Source of the DNA: Centipeda infelix ATCC 43532 | GTDB lineage: Bacteria > Bacillota > Negativicutes > Selenomonadales > Selenomonadaceae | Assembly: GCF_000234095.1 (NCBI RefSeq) | Contig: NZ_JH376797.1 | Location: 322,493 to 386,492, forward strand | Length of the DNA stretch: 64,000 bases | Reading direction: 5' to 3' | Part shown: positions 40,490 to 55,097 of the stretch, piece after piece | Numbering within the stretch: position 1 is the first letter of the stretch | How the letters are laid out: each line of letters starts with the position of its first letter | Notes under the pieces: model-generated | Databases searched by the model: none | What the model was told of the DNA's origin: nothing | The model's input: only the letters and a program-made list of their open reading frames with translations | Translations under genes and position numbers: made by a program

Positions 40490-40816
40490 ATGACGGAACA
40501 ATGGGATAAGGACACTTCACCTGTCGAGGATGGGACGGTCGAGCAGGAGGCACGCGCCGTTGCGATCAAATACGATGTCAAGAACGACAAGGCACCGCGC
40601 GTTACGGCGAAAGGACGTTCGCTCGTTGCCGACCGCATATTGGCGGAGGCACGCAAGAATGGTATTCCCGTCTATCAGAACAAGTCCCTCGTCAATATGT
40701 TGATGGCACTTGAGATCGACCGCGAGATTCCGCCAGAACTCTATCGGACGATTGCAGAGGTACTTGCACATGTCTATCGCATCGACCGTCATGCGGGCGA
40801 ACGGAGACCGTCATGA
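40490..40816 (+). CDS. FlhB C-terminal-like protein (YlqH, type III export switch type)
   Basis: A 108-residue protein with AVAIKYDVKNDKAPRVTAKG, then GIPVYQNKSLVNMLMALEID, matching the cytoplasmic domain of FlhB/EscU without the NPTH autocleavage motif and without the membrane part. It stands next to the FliK-like gene, as in Bacillus. The pair may work together, mirroring the FlhB-FliK interaction. Its stop overlaps yraN. Confidence 0.85.
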   Translation: MTEQWDKDTSPVEDGTVEQEARAVAIKYDVKNDKAPRVTAKGRSLVADRILAEARKNGIPVYQNKSLVNMLMALEIDREIPPELYRTIAEVLAHVYRIDRHAGERRPS

Positions 40817-41169
40817 ACAACAAGCACCTCGGTGACCGGGGTGAATCCTGTGCAGAAGAATACTTGCGGCGGCAGGGCTATCGTATTCTCATGCGCAATT
40901 ATCGTACGAAGATCGGCGAGATTGACCTCATTGCGGACGATCACGGCACGCTCGTCTTTATCGAGGTGAAAACGCGCAGCAGTGTGCGCTACGGGGTGCC
41001 TGCCGAAGCCGTGAATTACAAAAAGAGGCAGAAGATCATACAGACGGCATATTGGTATTTATACGAACAGCGCAGGGAAAACACCATCTGCCGCTTTGAT
41101 GTCCTCGAGGTATATGCCATCGGTGACAGTTGGAACGTACATCAGATCAAAGGTGCTTTCGAAACATAA
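40813..41169 (+). CDS. yraN: YraN/UPF0102 endonuclease-like protein
   Basis: A 118-residue protein with the UPF0102 signature: HLGDRGESCAEEYLRRQGYR, then RNYRTKIGEIDLIADDHGTL and VFIEVKTRS. The E...D...ExK arrangement is the PD-(D/E)XK core, so it is probably a DNA or Holliday-junction nuclease, although activity is unproved in this family. A terminator follows at 41179-41215. Confidence 0.9.
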   Translation: MNNKHLGDRGESCAEEYLRRQGYRILMRNYRTKIGEIDLIADDHGTLVFIEVKTRSSVRYGVPAEAVNYKKRQKIIQTAYWYLYEQRRENTICRFDVLEVYAIGDSWNVHQIKGAFET

Positions 41170-41178
41170 TTTTCGTAT

Positions 41179-41215
41179 GATGGCGCAGCTTAGCGGAACT
41201 CGCGTCATCTTTTTT
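41179..41215 (+). terminator. Terminator after yraN
   Basis: GATGGCGC (41179-41186) pairs with GCGTCATC (41202-41209) with one G-T, followed by TTTTTT. Confidence 0.75.
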
Positions 41216-41228
41216 ATTTTTGCAAAAA

Positions 41229-41257
41229 TTGAATCATATCCACGAGTATGGTATAAT
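41229..41257 (+). promoter_or_regulatory. Promoter of the pyrophosphatase gene
   Basis: TTGAAT (41229-41234) and TATAAT (41252-41257), spacer 17, ending 50 bases before the TTG start. Confidence 0.8.
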
Positions 41258-41306
41258 GGAAATCAAAGTATGCGGCATGTGGAGGCCGCGATAGGGAGGT
41301 ATCATT

Positions 41307-42953
41307 TTGAATGTTGCAAAACCGATTTATGTCATCGGGCATCGCAATCCGGATACAGACTCCATCTGTTCCGCAGTCGGATATGCACATCTAAAACAAG
41401 CGATGGGTGTCAATGCCGTTGCTGCACGCGCCGGAAAGTTGAATAAGGAAACGAAGTTTGTCCTTGAGTATTTCCATGTGGAACAGCCACTTCTCATTCC
41501 CGATCTTTACCCACGCGTCAAAGATATTGCGATGGACTGCAAAATTGTCGTTCGTCAGCACGACACACTTCGCAACCTCGGCGAGGTGCTGCGTGAGAAC
41601 GATCTGCGTTCCATCCCTGTGACAGACAGCAAGGGAATTCTTGTCGGCATTGTTTCCGTCAGCGATCTGGCAAAGCGTTATTTCCAGGAGCTCGGCATGA
41701 CGAATCTCTCGGATATGCGCGTCCGCTATCGTGACATCATCCGCGCGACGGACAGCAATGTACTCGTCTCGGGAGAAGAGGGCGAGACAATCAAGGGTCA
41801 GATTCGTATTGCTGCCGGCAGTGTTGAGACGATCCACAAGCTCATCAAGGAAAATGACATCGTTCTTGTCGGCGACCGCCGTACAGAGACGATTCTCGCC
41901 TGCATCCGGCAAGGCATCTCATGTCTCATTATGACAGGAGACGGACGCGTTCCTGCGGAGGCTCTGGAGGAGGCGGAGGCGCGCGGCACCTTTGTCCTGT
42001 CAACGCCATACGATACCTATACAGTGGCGCGTCTCATCAATCAGTGCGTACCGGTTCGGCGTATCATGCACGATAATCCCGTCTGCTTCAAGCCACTCGA
42101 TCTTCTCTCCGACATCAAGGGAACGATGGAGGAGACGAATTTCCGCAACTATCCCGTCCTCGAGAACGGGCGCATTGTCGGTCTTGTCAGCCGTGACCGT
42201 CTCGTTGTCTCAGAGCCGGCGCAGGTCATCCTCGTGGATCACAACGAGCGCAATCAAGCAGTCGAGGGCATCGAGGAAGCGAAAATCGTCGAGATCATCG
42301 ATCACCATCGCTTCGGCGGCATCAGCACGAGCGAGCCAATCTACACGCACGCTGAGCCGGTTGGGTGCACCGCGACCATTGTCTCTAATATGCATTGGCA
42401 GAACGACATCGACATTCCTCCTTCGATTGCAGGTCTTCTACTATCTGCGATCATCTCGGATACCGTGCTCTTCAAGTCACCGACCTGCACGCCGAAGGAT
42501 AAGAAGGCGGCCGAACGCCTTGCGGATATTGCAAATGTTGATCTCAATGCCTATGGCCTTGAGATGCTCAAGGCAGGCTCAAGCATCGGCAATATGTCGC
42601 CGATGGAGATTGTGCGCAACGACCTCAAGGAGTTCACGATTGGAGCATACCGTGTTGTCGTGAGCCAGACCTCCGTCATGGATACAAAGGAAATCATGGC
42701 GAAGGAGGACGAGCTGCTCGCCGCGATGAAGACCATCTGTGATACAGAAGGCTTCGATCTGAGTCTCGTCATGATTACAGACATCCTCGAGGAGGCGACC
42801 TATCTGCTCTTCACGGGGTCGCCACGCACGCTCATCGGTGAGGCGTTCCGCAAGGATACGAGTGGAACTCATCTCTATCTGCCCGGCGTCATGTCGCGCA
42901 AGAAGCAGATCATCCCGCCGCTCTCGGAGGCGGTCAAGCGCATCAAGACGTAA
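41307..42953 (+). CDS. ppaC: Manganese-dependent inorganic pyrophosphatase with CBS and DRTGG domains
   Basis: A 548-residue protein. The DHH core begins with IGHRNPDTDS at 11-19. Two CBS domains (LRSIPVTDSKGILVGIVSVS and FRNYPVLENGRIVGLVSRD) enclose a DRTGG-type region. The DHH motif EIIDHHRFGG is at 332-334, and a DHHA2 domain ends the protein. It splits pyrophosphate; the CBS pair binds adenine nucleotides and regulates the enzyme in Clostridia and relatives. It starts at TTG 41307 behind AGGGAGGT. Confidence 0.93.
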   Translation: MNVAKPIYVIGHRNPDTDSICSAVGYAHLKQAMGVNAVAARAGKLNKETKFVLEYFHVEQPLLIPDLYPRVKDIAMDCKIVVRQHDTLRNLGEVLRENDLRSIPVTDSKGILVGIVSVSDLAKRYFQELGMTNLSDMRVRYRDIIRATDSNVLVSGEEGETIKGQIRIAAGSVETIHKLIKENDIVLVGDRRTETILACIRQGISCLIMTGDGRVPAEALEEAEARGTFVLSTPYDTYTVARLINQCVPVRRIMHDNPVCFKPLDLLSDIKGTMEETNFRNYPVLENGRIVGLVSRDRLVVSEPAQVILVDHNERNQAVEGIEEAKIVEIIDHHRFGGISTSEPIYTHAEPVGCTATIVSNMHWQNDIDIPPSIAGLLLSAIISDTVLFKSPTCTPKDKKAAERLADIANVDLNAYGLEMLKAGSSIGNMSPMEIVRNDLKEFTIGAYRVVVSQTSVMDTKEIMAKEDELLAAMKTICDTEGFDLSLVMITDILEEATYLLFTGSPRTLIGEAFRKDTSGTHLYLPGVMSRKKQIIPPLSEAVKRIKT

Positions 42954-42979
42954 GGTGCATCCGATATAATAACGGCAGG

Positions 42980-43015
42980 GGCGGAGTTTGCCATAGCGGC
43001 GGCCCCGCCTTTCTT
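42980..43015 (+). terminator. Possible terminator after the pyrophosphatase
   Basis: GGCGG (42980-42984) and CCGCC (43005-43009) with an inner GCC/GGC pairing, followed by a broken T run. It is weak in structure. Confidence 0.4.
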
Positions 43016-43032
43016 CATTGGAAGGAGTTTTC

Positions 43033-47302
<4,270 letters not shown>

Positions 47303-47329
47303 AGGATAATCATGAGATGAGGGGATGTC

Positions 47330-48475
47330 ATGCGGTTCATCCATACGGCAGACTGGCATTTGGGAAAACTCTTCGGACAGCGGCATATGACAGAGGATCA
47401 GGCGTATGTATTGGAGGAGCTGCTTGCACTGTGCAAGGATGTGCGCCCCGATGCCCTCGTTATTGCAGGTGATGTCTATGACCGCGCCATTCCACCTCCT
47501 GAGGCAGTCGAACTCTTCAACGAAATATTGACACGGCTCGCTGCACAGGGAATCCGCGTGCTCTTTATTGCCGGAAATCATGACAGTGCTGTGCGCCTCG
47601 GCTTTGGCGCACAGCTTCTTCGTGCGTCCGGCATCTATCCGGCGGGTATTGTGCGCGCCGAGGAGCCGCCTGTCATCCTCTCAGATGAACATGGGGAGGT
47701 CTATTTCTCGCTCATCCCCTATGGAGATCCCCCGCATGTACGCGAGGCATTTGCGCTCGATGAAAACGTATCCTTCGATGGTGCGCTTGCCGTACAAATT
47801 GCGGCGGCACGTGCACAGATTCCATCATCGGCTCGCAGTGTGGCAATTGCACACGCCTTTGTCATCGGCGGTCAGACCTCGGAGTCCGAGCACGCGCTCT
47901 CCGTCGGCGGCAGCGATCAGGTCAGCGCGGAGCACTTCACTGCATATTCCTATACGGCACTCGGACATCTCCACGCACCCCAGCGGGCGGGTGCGGAGAA
48001 CGTACGCTACTCCGGCTCATTGCTGAAATACTCCTTTGATGAAGCGCACCAGAAAAAGGGCATCGAGCTCGTCGAACTCGATGCCGTGGGGGCAGCATCT
48101 CACACATTCTACCCGCTGACACCGCGCCATGATGTACGCATTGTACGCGGCATGATGGATGAGATCATGGCGGATACATTCGATCCGCTTCCGCATGATG
48201 ACTATATCTGTGTGGAACTGCTCGATACGGATGCCGTGCTCGCCGCACATGAGAAACTGCGGCGAGTCTATCCGAATCTCTTTACCATCACACGCCCGAA
48301 CATCAACGTCAACCGACTTTCCTCCACCGAGCGCAGCTATGAACGCGGGAAATCCGACCTGCATCTCTTTTCCGATTTCTTTGCGGAAGTGACCGCCGTG
48401 CAGATGACAGAGACAGAACGGGACGAACTCATTCGTATCATTGATTCGATGGAGCAGGGGGAGCGTGCAGAATGA
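47330..48475 (+). CDS. sbcD: Exonuclease subunit SbcD
   Basis: A 381-residue Mre11-type phosphoesterase. FIHTADWHLGK, VIAGDVYDRA, FIAGNHDSAVRLGFG and later GHLHAPQR supply the metal-binding His, Asp and Asn residues. Together with SbcC it cuts hairpins and protein-blocked ends. GATGAGGGGATGTC precedes the ATG. The stop overlaps the sbcC start by four bases. Confidence 0.95.
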   Translation: MRFIHTADWHLGKLFGQRHMTEDQAYVLEELLALCKDVRPDALVIAGDVYDRAIPPPEAVELFNEILTRLAAQGIRVLFIAGNHDSAVRLGFGAQLLRASGIYPAGIVRAEEPPVILSDEHGEVYFSLIPYGDPPHVREAFALDENVSFDGALAVQIAAARAQIPSSARSVAIAHAFVIGGQTSESEHALSVGGSDQVSAEHFTAYSYTALGHLHAPQRAGAENVRYSGSLLKYSFDEAHQKKGIELVELDAVGAASHTFYPLTPRHDVRIVRGMMDEIMADTFDPLPHDDYICVELLDTDAVLAAHEKLRRVYPNLFTITRPNINVNRLSSTERSYERGKSDLHLFSDFFAEVTAVQMTETERDELIRIIDSMEQGERAE

Positions 48476-51400
48476 GACCTCTGAAACTTCGCTTACAGGC
48501 ATTCGGCTCCTATGTCGAGGAGCAGGTACTGGACTTCGAGACGGCACTGGCAAACGCGCCATTTGTTCTCATTCATGGTGCAACGGGGACGGGAAAAACA
48601 ACCATATTGGATGCGATTGTATTTGCACTGTATGGCGAATCCAGCGGCAACATTCGCGAGGGTACAACACTGCGTTCCTCCACCGCCCCCCCGGAGCGGG
48701 TCACGGAAGTAGAGTATGTATTTGCGCTCGGTCGCCGTCGCTTTCGTGTGCTGCGCTCCCCTGCATACGAGCGTATGTCGCGCGGCAAAATGACACGGCG
48801 TGCGGCAACAGGACAGCTCTATCGGCTTCCCGATGAGGGAGAAGATGGGGAGGAGACGCTGCTCGATTCAAATGTGACCGAGGTGTCGAAGCGCATCGGC
48901 CAGCTCATCGGCTTTGATGCAGATCAATTTCGTCAGGTCGTTCTGCTGCCGCAGGGACAGTTTCAGCGTTTTTTGCTTGCCGAGGTCAAGGATCGCAGTG
49001 CCATCATGCAGCGCATTTTTCGCACGGAGCGGTATCAGCGTCTTGAAGAGGCTCTGCTGCAGGAATCCATACGTCTGGAAAATGCGGCAAAAGAGGAACG
49101 CGCTCAAATTGACCAGATGCTGCATACAGAAAATCTGAACACAAGCGATGAACTGCGTGCGCGTATTTCCGAGCTGAAAGAAACAATCGACCGCCATGCC
49201 GAAGAGCTCAAGAATTTTGAGACGCGTCAAAAGGAAGCGCGTCATGCGCGTGAGCTCGGTGCGTCGGCAGAACAAAAATTACAGGAGCTTGCAGCTGCAC
49301 AGAAACACCTCGCAGAAAAACAGGCGCAGGAAGAGGATGTGCGGGATTTTCGCATGCGTTTGGAGCGTGCACAACGCGCCCATCCTGTCCTCTATGCGGA
49401 ACGCGAAGCAATACAGGCAGAGGAGCTGAAAAAGCGTCGGACGGATGAGTTCAATGCGGCAGATGCCCGTTTTATCGCTGCAAAAACAGCATATCAAACA
49501 GCGCAGAAAGCACGGAAAGCGGCAGAGGAACGAGAGCCAGAACGCACGAAGAAGGTACAGCGGATGCAGCAGCTTGCGGAATACGCAGAGCGTGCAGCAC
49601 AGCTCCAAGGATGTCGGAAAATCGTAGAGGAACTTCGCGCCTCCAATGCACGCGCCGAAGAGACGGCAAAAAGCAACGCGCACACAATCGAGAATCTGCG
49701 TACGGAGCAAGCCGAGAATGCGGAGCGCATCGCTGCACTTGAAAAAATTTTGGCGACACGCGAAGCCTTTCAGCACGAGCAAGATCTCCTGAAACGCTGT
49801 CAGAATACCACTGCTCGCATTGCAGAATGGAATGCGCAAATAGCGGAACTGGGAAAAGGGGAAGAAGCGGCACGGCAGACATGGCAGACTGCCGCCGAGA
49901 CATTGACCGCCGCAAAGACGAAGCTGCGGCAGATGCAGACGCTCTATAACCTCGGCAGTGCCGCACGTCTCGCCGAGATGCTTGCGGATGGCACACCCTG
50001 TCCCGTCTGCGGCTCACTTTCACACCCAACCCCCGCCATCCACACGGAAGATATCCCATCCGAGCAGGTCTTGGAGGAGTGCACAAAATCCGTCGATATT
50101 GCAGAGAAGTCCGTGCAGGAATCCGCCCGCAAACTGGAAGATGCCAAAGCGGCTCATGCGAACGCATTGCAGAGCTGTACCCGTGAACAGGAGCTTCTGC
50201 GCGAGTATCTTCCCTCCGATACATTGGAAGAGCTTTCACAGCGCGTTGCACGACGCGATGCGGAATTGAACAACGCCGCACAGGAGCATCAGGAACGTGC
50301 GGCGCAGTGTGCCGCGCAGAAGACACGCCTTGAAAAATTGCTGACGGATCAAGAAAGGCAGGAAGGGGAGGCACAGGAAAAACGTGACCTCCTGCGCGTG
50401 CGCGAGGGAGAGCAGGCTGTGTTGGAGGCACAGCTGCCTGAGGAATACCGTGACCGCGCGCTCCTTGATGCACACATTTCTCGTCTGCAAGAGGAAGTGG
50501 AGCGGGAGAAAAAGGCTTATGCGGATGCGCTTCAAAGAGCAAATGAAACATCCGCAGAATATGCACGCACGGAAAATGGAAAGAATACCGCTCAGCGCAC
50601 TGCAGAAGAAGCATCGCAGAACGCGCAGACGGCACAGACAGCATATGCAGATGCACGTAGATCTGCCGGATTCTCCTCGGAGGAGGAATACCATGCGGCG
50701 GTCGAAGGGAAATGGGCGGAAGACGAATTTCTGAAAAAAGTGCATACGCAGCTGAATAAATATGCCGTTGATCGAAAAGCCGCAGAGGACGTATTTCAAA
50801 AGGCAAAAGATGCCGCTGACGGCTGCGTCGCGCCCGATATGGAAGCACTGAAGGCCGCAGAGGCGTCCGCCGATCAGGCGGTGCAGGAGGCTGCGCAGGA
50901 GCAGGGCAAGCGTACGGAGCGTTGGAATGCGCTGAACCGTATGATGCAGAGCATCGTTGCGCTCGAACAATCCGGCGCAGCGCGTGCACAGCGTTACCGC
51001 ATCATCGGCAAACTCGCCTCTGTTGCGGCGGCAAAAGCACCCTATCAGGTGCATTTTCAGACCTACGTACTGCGCTCAATCCTGAGCGATGTCATCGAGG
51101 CGGCAAATGCACGTCTCATCGTAATGAGCCGTGGACGCTATCGCCTCATCCACGGGGAGGGCGGACACAAAAACAAATGGTGGGGGCTCGAAATTGACGT
51201 ATTCGATGAGTACACGGGGCTGCCGCGCGTCTCACGCACGCTGTCCGGCGGCGAGACCTTCCTCGCGTCCCTTGCACTGGCACTCGGACTGTCGGATGTG
51301 GTGCAGCACTATGCGGGCGGGATGCACCTTGACATGATCTTCATCGACGAGGGGTTTGGTTCGCTCGACAGCGAGACCCTCGACATTGCGATCCGTGCGC

Positions 51401-51552
51401 TGCTTGAGGTACAGCAGGAGGGCGGGCGTCTTGTCGGCATCATCTCCCATGTGGAGGAACTGCGCGCGCGCATTCCCGTCCATCTGGAGGTGTTGCGTAC
51501 GGCAAACGGCAGCAGAGCTCGCTTCACACAGGGCGGCTTGGAGGCATTATGA
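48472..51552 (+). CDS. sbcC: Exonuclease subunit SbcC
   Basis: A 1026-residue SMC-like ATPase. Walker A GATGTGKT is at 36-43. Two long coiled coils surround the zinc hook CPVCG at 510-514. The signature LSGGETFLASLALAL and Walker B MIFIDEGFGSLD form the C-terminal ATPase half. It holds two DNA-bound SbcD units together. The stop overlaps addB by four bases, so translation of the repair block is coupled. Confidence 0.95.
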   Translation: MRPLKLRLQAFGSYVEEQVLDFETALANAPFVLIHGATGTGKTTILDAIVFALYGESSGNIREGTTLRSSTAPPERVTEVEYVFALGRRRFRVLRSPAYERMSRGKMTRRAATGQLYRLPDEGEDGEETLLDSNVTEVSKRIGQLIGFDADQFRQVVLLPQGQFQRFLLAEVKDRSAIMQRIFRTERYQRLEEALLQESIRLENAAKEERAQIDQMLHTENLNTSDELRARISELKETIDRHAEELKNFETRQKEARHARELGASAEQKLQELAAAQKHLAEKQAQEEDVRDFRMRLERAQRAHPVLYAEREAIQAEELKKRRTDEFNAADARFIAAKTAYQTAQKARKAAEEREPERTKKVQRMQQLAEYAERAAQLQGCRKIVEELRASNARAEETAKSNAHTIENLRTEQAENAERIAALEKILATREAFQHEQDLLKRCQNTTARIAEWNAQIAELGKGEEAARQTWQTAAETLTAAKTKLRQMQTLYNLGSAARLAEMLADGTPCPVCGSLSHPTPAIHTEDIPSEQVLEECTKSVDIAEKSVQESARKLEDAKAAHANALQSCTREQELLREYLPSDTLEELSQRVARRDAELNNAAQEHQERAAQCAAQKTRLEKLLTDQERQEGEAQEKRDLLRVREGEQAVLEAQLPEEYRDRALLDAHISRLQEEVEREKKAYADALQRANETSAEYARTENGKNTAQRTAEEASQNAQTAQTAYADARRSAGFSSEEEYHAAVEGKWAEDEFLKKVHTQLNKYAVDRKAAEDVFQKAKDAADGCVAPDMEALKAAEASADQAVQEAAQEQGKRTERWNALNRMMQSIVALEQSGAARAQRYRIIGKLASVAAAKAPYQVHFQTYVLRSILSDVIEAANARLIVMSRGRYRLIHGEGGHKNKWWGLEIDVFDEYTGLPRVSRTLSGGETFLASLALALGLSDVVQHYAGGMHLDMIFIDEGFGSLDSETLDIAIRALLEVQQEGGRLVGIISHVEELRARIPVHLEVLRTANGSRARFTQGGLEAL

Positions 51553-54500
51553 CGGCAAAACTCGAGTTCATCATCGGACGCGCAGGAACTGGCAAGACAC
51601 ACACCTGCCTTGTCGCGATGAGACAGGCACTGGAGCGTGAGCCGCTCGGCAGACAGCGCATCCTCCTCGTTCCGGAGCATATGACCTATGCCGCAGAGCA
51701 CGCACTGGCAAAGACGCTGACGCACAGTGCGGGATTTTTACAGGCCTATGTATTCGGCTTCCGCCGTCTCGCACGGCAGGTACTCCTTGAGACCGGTGGT
51801 GCGCACCTGCCGCGCATCAGCGACATCGGCAGACGCATCCTCCTAAAAGACATCCTGCTCAAGCACGAAAAGGAACTATCGGTCTTTGCACGCTCCGTCG
51901 GCAAGCGCGGATTTACCGAGACATTGGGACATACCATCGCCGAACTCAAGCGTTACCGCCTGAGTACCGATGTCCTCCGTGCTGCCGCCGATGATGATGC
52001 ACATACGCAGGGGCGGCTTTCTCAAAAACTCAGGGAGCTCGCCCTCATCATGGATGATCTCTCGGCACGCATGGAGGGACGGCTGACCGATCAGACCGAT
52101 CGCATGGAGCGCCTTGCCGCCCAGTTGAAGGACGCACCGTTTTTGCGTGGGGCTGAGATCTGGGTGGACGGTTTCGATTTTTTCAATCCGCAGGAAATGG
52201 CAGTTTTCGTGGAACTCTTTCACACTGCGGATACGGTTCATATCAGTCTGACAATGGACGGGCAGCGCGAGGGGAGCCGCGTGCGGGTCAATCTCCCCGA
52301 GAACACAAGGGATACGGGGCTGTTCGCGCGTTCTTATCAGACCATGCAGGCACTGACGAATCTTCTCGTCGAGATGGACCCGACGGCGGCACCGGAAATA
52401 CATCTTACGGAGGAGCAGCAGCGTGCACAAAAACCATCGCTTGCAGCGATTGAACGACATCTGTTCGGACACGCACGTCTTGCTCCCATCGCGGACAATG
52501 CACTCAAGCTCGTCGAAGCCGCAAACCCGCGCCTCGAGGCGGAGGCGGTCGCGTCAGATATACTGCGCTTGGCACGTGAGGAGGGATATCGCTATCGTGA
52601 GATTGCCGTTCTCGTACGCGATATGGATACCTATGCGGATCTCCTGCTGCCGGCATTTGCCGACTGCGGCATCCCATGCCATCTGGATGCAAAGCGTCCG
52701 AGCACCCATCATCCTCTCGCAGAGCTTCTGCGCGCCGCCGCACAGACGGCATGGCGCGGCTGGGGGTACGATACCGTATTCCGTGCCCTGCGCACTGGAT
52801 TTTTTCCTGTTGTGGCAGAGCCAACAGATGATGGTGGCTTTTCCTGCGGCGATTGGCAGGAAGCGGTCGACCGACTGGAAAACTACTGTCTGGCGTTCGG
52901 CATCCGCAGCGAAAATCAGTGGACGGCAACGGAGGACTGGGATTTTGTCCGCCGTACGATCTCGGAGGATGCGCAGGAGACTGAGCAAAATGCCATGCGC
53001 ATTGCCGAGGAGATTGCCCTCGATGACATTCGTCGGCGCATTGCGGCACCGCTCTCACTGCTGACACAGAATCTTCGTCGGGAGGGGGGCTCTGCGCATG
53101 AGCGTGCCCATGCACTCTACAAATTCCTCACCAAACTGGAAGCACCACAGACGCTGGAGATGTGGAGAGCGGAAGCAGATGCCGAAGGGCGTCTTGCGGA
53201 TGCGGCGGCACACCGACAGATCTGGGCTTCCTGCATGACACTCCTGGAGCAGCTGGTCGAGGTCAGCGGCGACGAGAACCTCTCTGCTCGTGACTTTGAG
53301 GAGCTGCTGGAGGACGGTCTGGATGCACTCGAAATTGCTCTGATCCCGCCGGGGCTGGATCATGTCACGATTGCCGCCTTCGATGAGAACAGTCTCGCGG
53401 GCATTCGTGCCGCCTATATTGTCGGTGCAAATGCAGGGACGATGCCGCGTGTGGGGGCACAGCAGGGCGTGCTGTCGGATGCAGATCGCCTTTCCATCCG
53501 CGAGTCGCTCGCACATACGAATCATACGATCTTCGGCGGCGGCCATGAGCAGAGCTTTCTGGAATGCTATCAGCTCTATCGTGGTTTTACCGAGGCACGG
53601 GAGTATCTGTGGGTTTCGTATGCGCTCTCCTCTGCCGATGGAGCGGCACTTGCACCGTCGCCCCTAATCGCTCGTCTGCGTACGATTTGTCCGACGGTGC
53701 TCTCCATCCCGCTTGCCATGGTGGAGCGTACGGATGATCTTGTGCTCTCCGCGCCCCATCCCGTACTCTCATCGCTGGCAGGGGCTCTGCTCGGACAGAA
53801 GGAGCGCGGGAAAATGCTCCCCCTCTGGGGCGATGTCTACAACTGGATGCGCAGCAATGCCGTGATGCATCCGCTGCTTCGTCTAATGGTGCACGGTCTG
53901 GTTTCATCGCAGCGTGAGGAGGAGCAGCTGTCTTTGGCGACGGCAAAGCAGCTGTTTGCGCGTGACGGGCGGATCAGCGGCAGCACAACACGTCTTGAGA
54001 CCTTTCGTCAATGTCCGTTCCGCCACTTTGCAATGTACGGTCTCTGTCTCAAGGAACGCGATGTCTATGAGTTTCAAAGCAATGACTTTGGCACGCTCCT
54101 GCATGAGATCCTGCATGAATACGGTGAATGGGTGCGTACGAAACACGCGAACGACTGGTGCGCGGCAGAGCCGGACAGCGCGGCAAAGATCGATGAGCTG
54201 ATGCACGAGGTCATTCCGCGCATCCGCAGCTCCGTCCTGATGAGCCGCGCCAGCTACCGCCATCGGATCGAACGCATTCGACGCACCGCGCAGCAGGTCA
54301 TCCGTCACCTGACATCGTGGGCAAAGGCATCGTCATTTCATCCGCTTGGATTTGAGATCAGTTTTGGACGTGGCATGGATGATGTCCGCTTGGAGGAGTT
54401 TCAGCTTGCGGGCGGGGCAACACTCTCCCTGCGCGGGCAGATTGATCGCTTTGATGTGACGAAGACGCGTGACTACTACCTCGTCCTCGACTACAAGACG

Positions 54501-55097
54501 GGAGGAACATCCCTGCTCCTGCCCGAGATTCGCCACGGGCTGAAGATGCAGCTGCTGCTCTATCTCTTTGTCATACGCAGTCTCCTCCATGATACAGACA
54601 GTTTTCCGGCGGGGATGCTCTATGCGCCTGTCGTGAATCCCATCATCAAGAGCGATGTGCGTCTGGATGACAGCGACCTTCACAAGATGGTTGCAAAGGA
54701 CATGGTACTCACGGGGATGCTGATCGACGATCCGGAGATCACACAGAGCATTGACGCGATGGGGGAGCATCTCTGCATCACCTTCAACAAGGATAAGAGC
54801 ATCTCCAAGGCATCGGCAAGGCACATTCGTTCACGCGAGGAGTTTGAACAGCTGCTTGCCTATCTGCCACAGTTGATCCGCACGACTGCCGAGGAGATCC
54901 TACGGGGCAATATACAGGTTGCGCCCTATCGTTTTCGGGATCGCAATGCCTGTACCTTCTGTACCTATCGCTCCATCTGCTCGTTCGATCCGGAGCTTGG
55001 GCAGGGGGATCGTTATCGCGATATTGCAGACAATGCACAGGCAGCAATGGAGGAGATTGCACAGATGGTGTGCGGGGAGGTGAAGTCCGATGGCTGA
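51549..55097 (+). CDS. addB: ATP-dependent helicase-nuclease subunit AddB
   Basis: A 1182-residue protein. The Walker A GRAGTGKT is at 10-17. The C-terminal nuclease has LVLDYKTGG, and the iron-sulfur cysteines appear as RQCPFRHFA plus CTFCTYRSIC. With AddA it resects double-strand ends and loads RecA. It overlaps both neighbours. A RecB-type set is absent, as is normal for Firmicutes. Confidence 0.95.
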   Translation: MTAKLEFIIGRAGTGKTHTCLVAMRQALEREPLGRQRILLVPEHMTYAAEHALAKTLTHSAGFLQAYVFGFRRLARQVLLETGGAHLPRISDIGRRILLKDILLKHEKELSVFARSVGKRGFTETLGHTIAELKRYRLSTDVLRAAADDDAHTQGRLSQKLRELALIMDDLSARMEGRLTDQTDRMERLAAQLKDAPFLRGAEIWVDGFDFFNPQEMAVFVELFHTADTVHISLTMDGQREGSRVRVNLPENTRDTGLFARSYQTMQALTNLLVEMDPTAAPEIHLTEEQQRAQKPSLAAIERHLFGHARLAPIADNALKLVEAANPRLEAEAVASDILRLAREEGYRYREIAVLVRDMDTYADLLLPAFADCGIPCHLDAKRPSTHHPLAELLRAAAQTAWRGWGYDTVFRALRTGFFPVVAEPTDDGGFSCGDWQEAVDRLENYCLAFGIRSENQWTATEDWDFVRRTISEDAQETEQNAMRIAEEIALDDIRRRIAAPLSLLTQNLRREGGSAHERAHALYKFLTKLEAPQTLEMWRAEADAEGRLADAAAHRQIWASCMTLLEQLVEVSGDENLSARDFEELLEDGLDALEIALIPPGLDHVTIAAFDENSLAGIRAAYIVGANAGTMPRVGAQQGVLSDADRLSIRESLAHTNHTIFGGGHEQSFLECYQLYRGFTEAREYLWVSYALSSADGAALAPSPLIARLRTICPTVLSIPLAMVERTDDLVLSAPHPVLSSLAGALLGQKERGKMLPLWGDVYNWMRSNAVMHPLLRLMVHGLVSSQREEEQLSLATAKQLFARDGRISGSTTRLETFRQCPFRHFAMYGLCLKERDVYEFQSNDFGTLLHEILHEYGEWVRTKHANDWCAAEPDSAAKIDELMHEVIPRIRSSVLMSRASYRHRIERIRRTAQQVIRHLTSWAKASSFHPLGFEISFGRGMDDVRLEEFQLAGGATLSLRGQIDRFDVTKTRDYYLVLDYKTGGTSLLLPEIRHGLKMQLLLYLFVIRSLLHDTDSFPAGMLYAPVVNPIIKSDVRLDDSDLHKMVAKDMVLTGMLIDDPEITQSIDAMGEHLCITFNKDKSISKASARHIRSREEFEQLLAYLPQLIRTTAEEILRGNIQVAPYRFRDRNACTFCTYRSICSFDPELGQGDRYRDIADNAQAAMEEIAQMVCGEVKSDG

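Noticed and set aside
39508-40656. 382-residue leftward open frame opposite the FliK-like gene
   Set aside because: Antisense to a Gln/Pro-rich coding region, which naturally yields long frames; no ribosome site.
49472-50989. 505-residue leftward open frame opposite sbcC
   Set aside because: Arg/Pro/His-rich composition of a shadow frame, no ribosome site, and fully opposite a well-supported gene.
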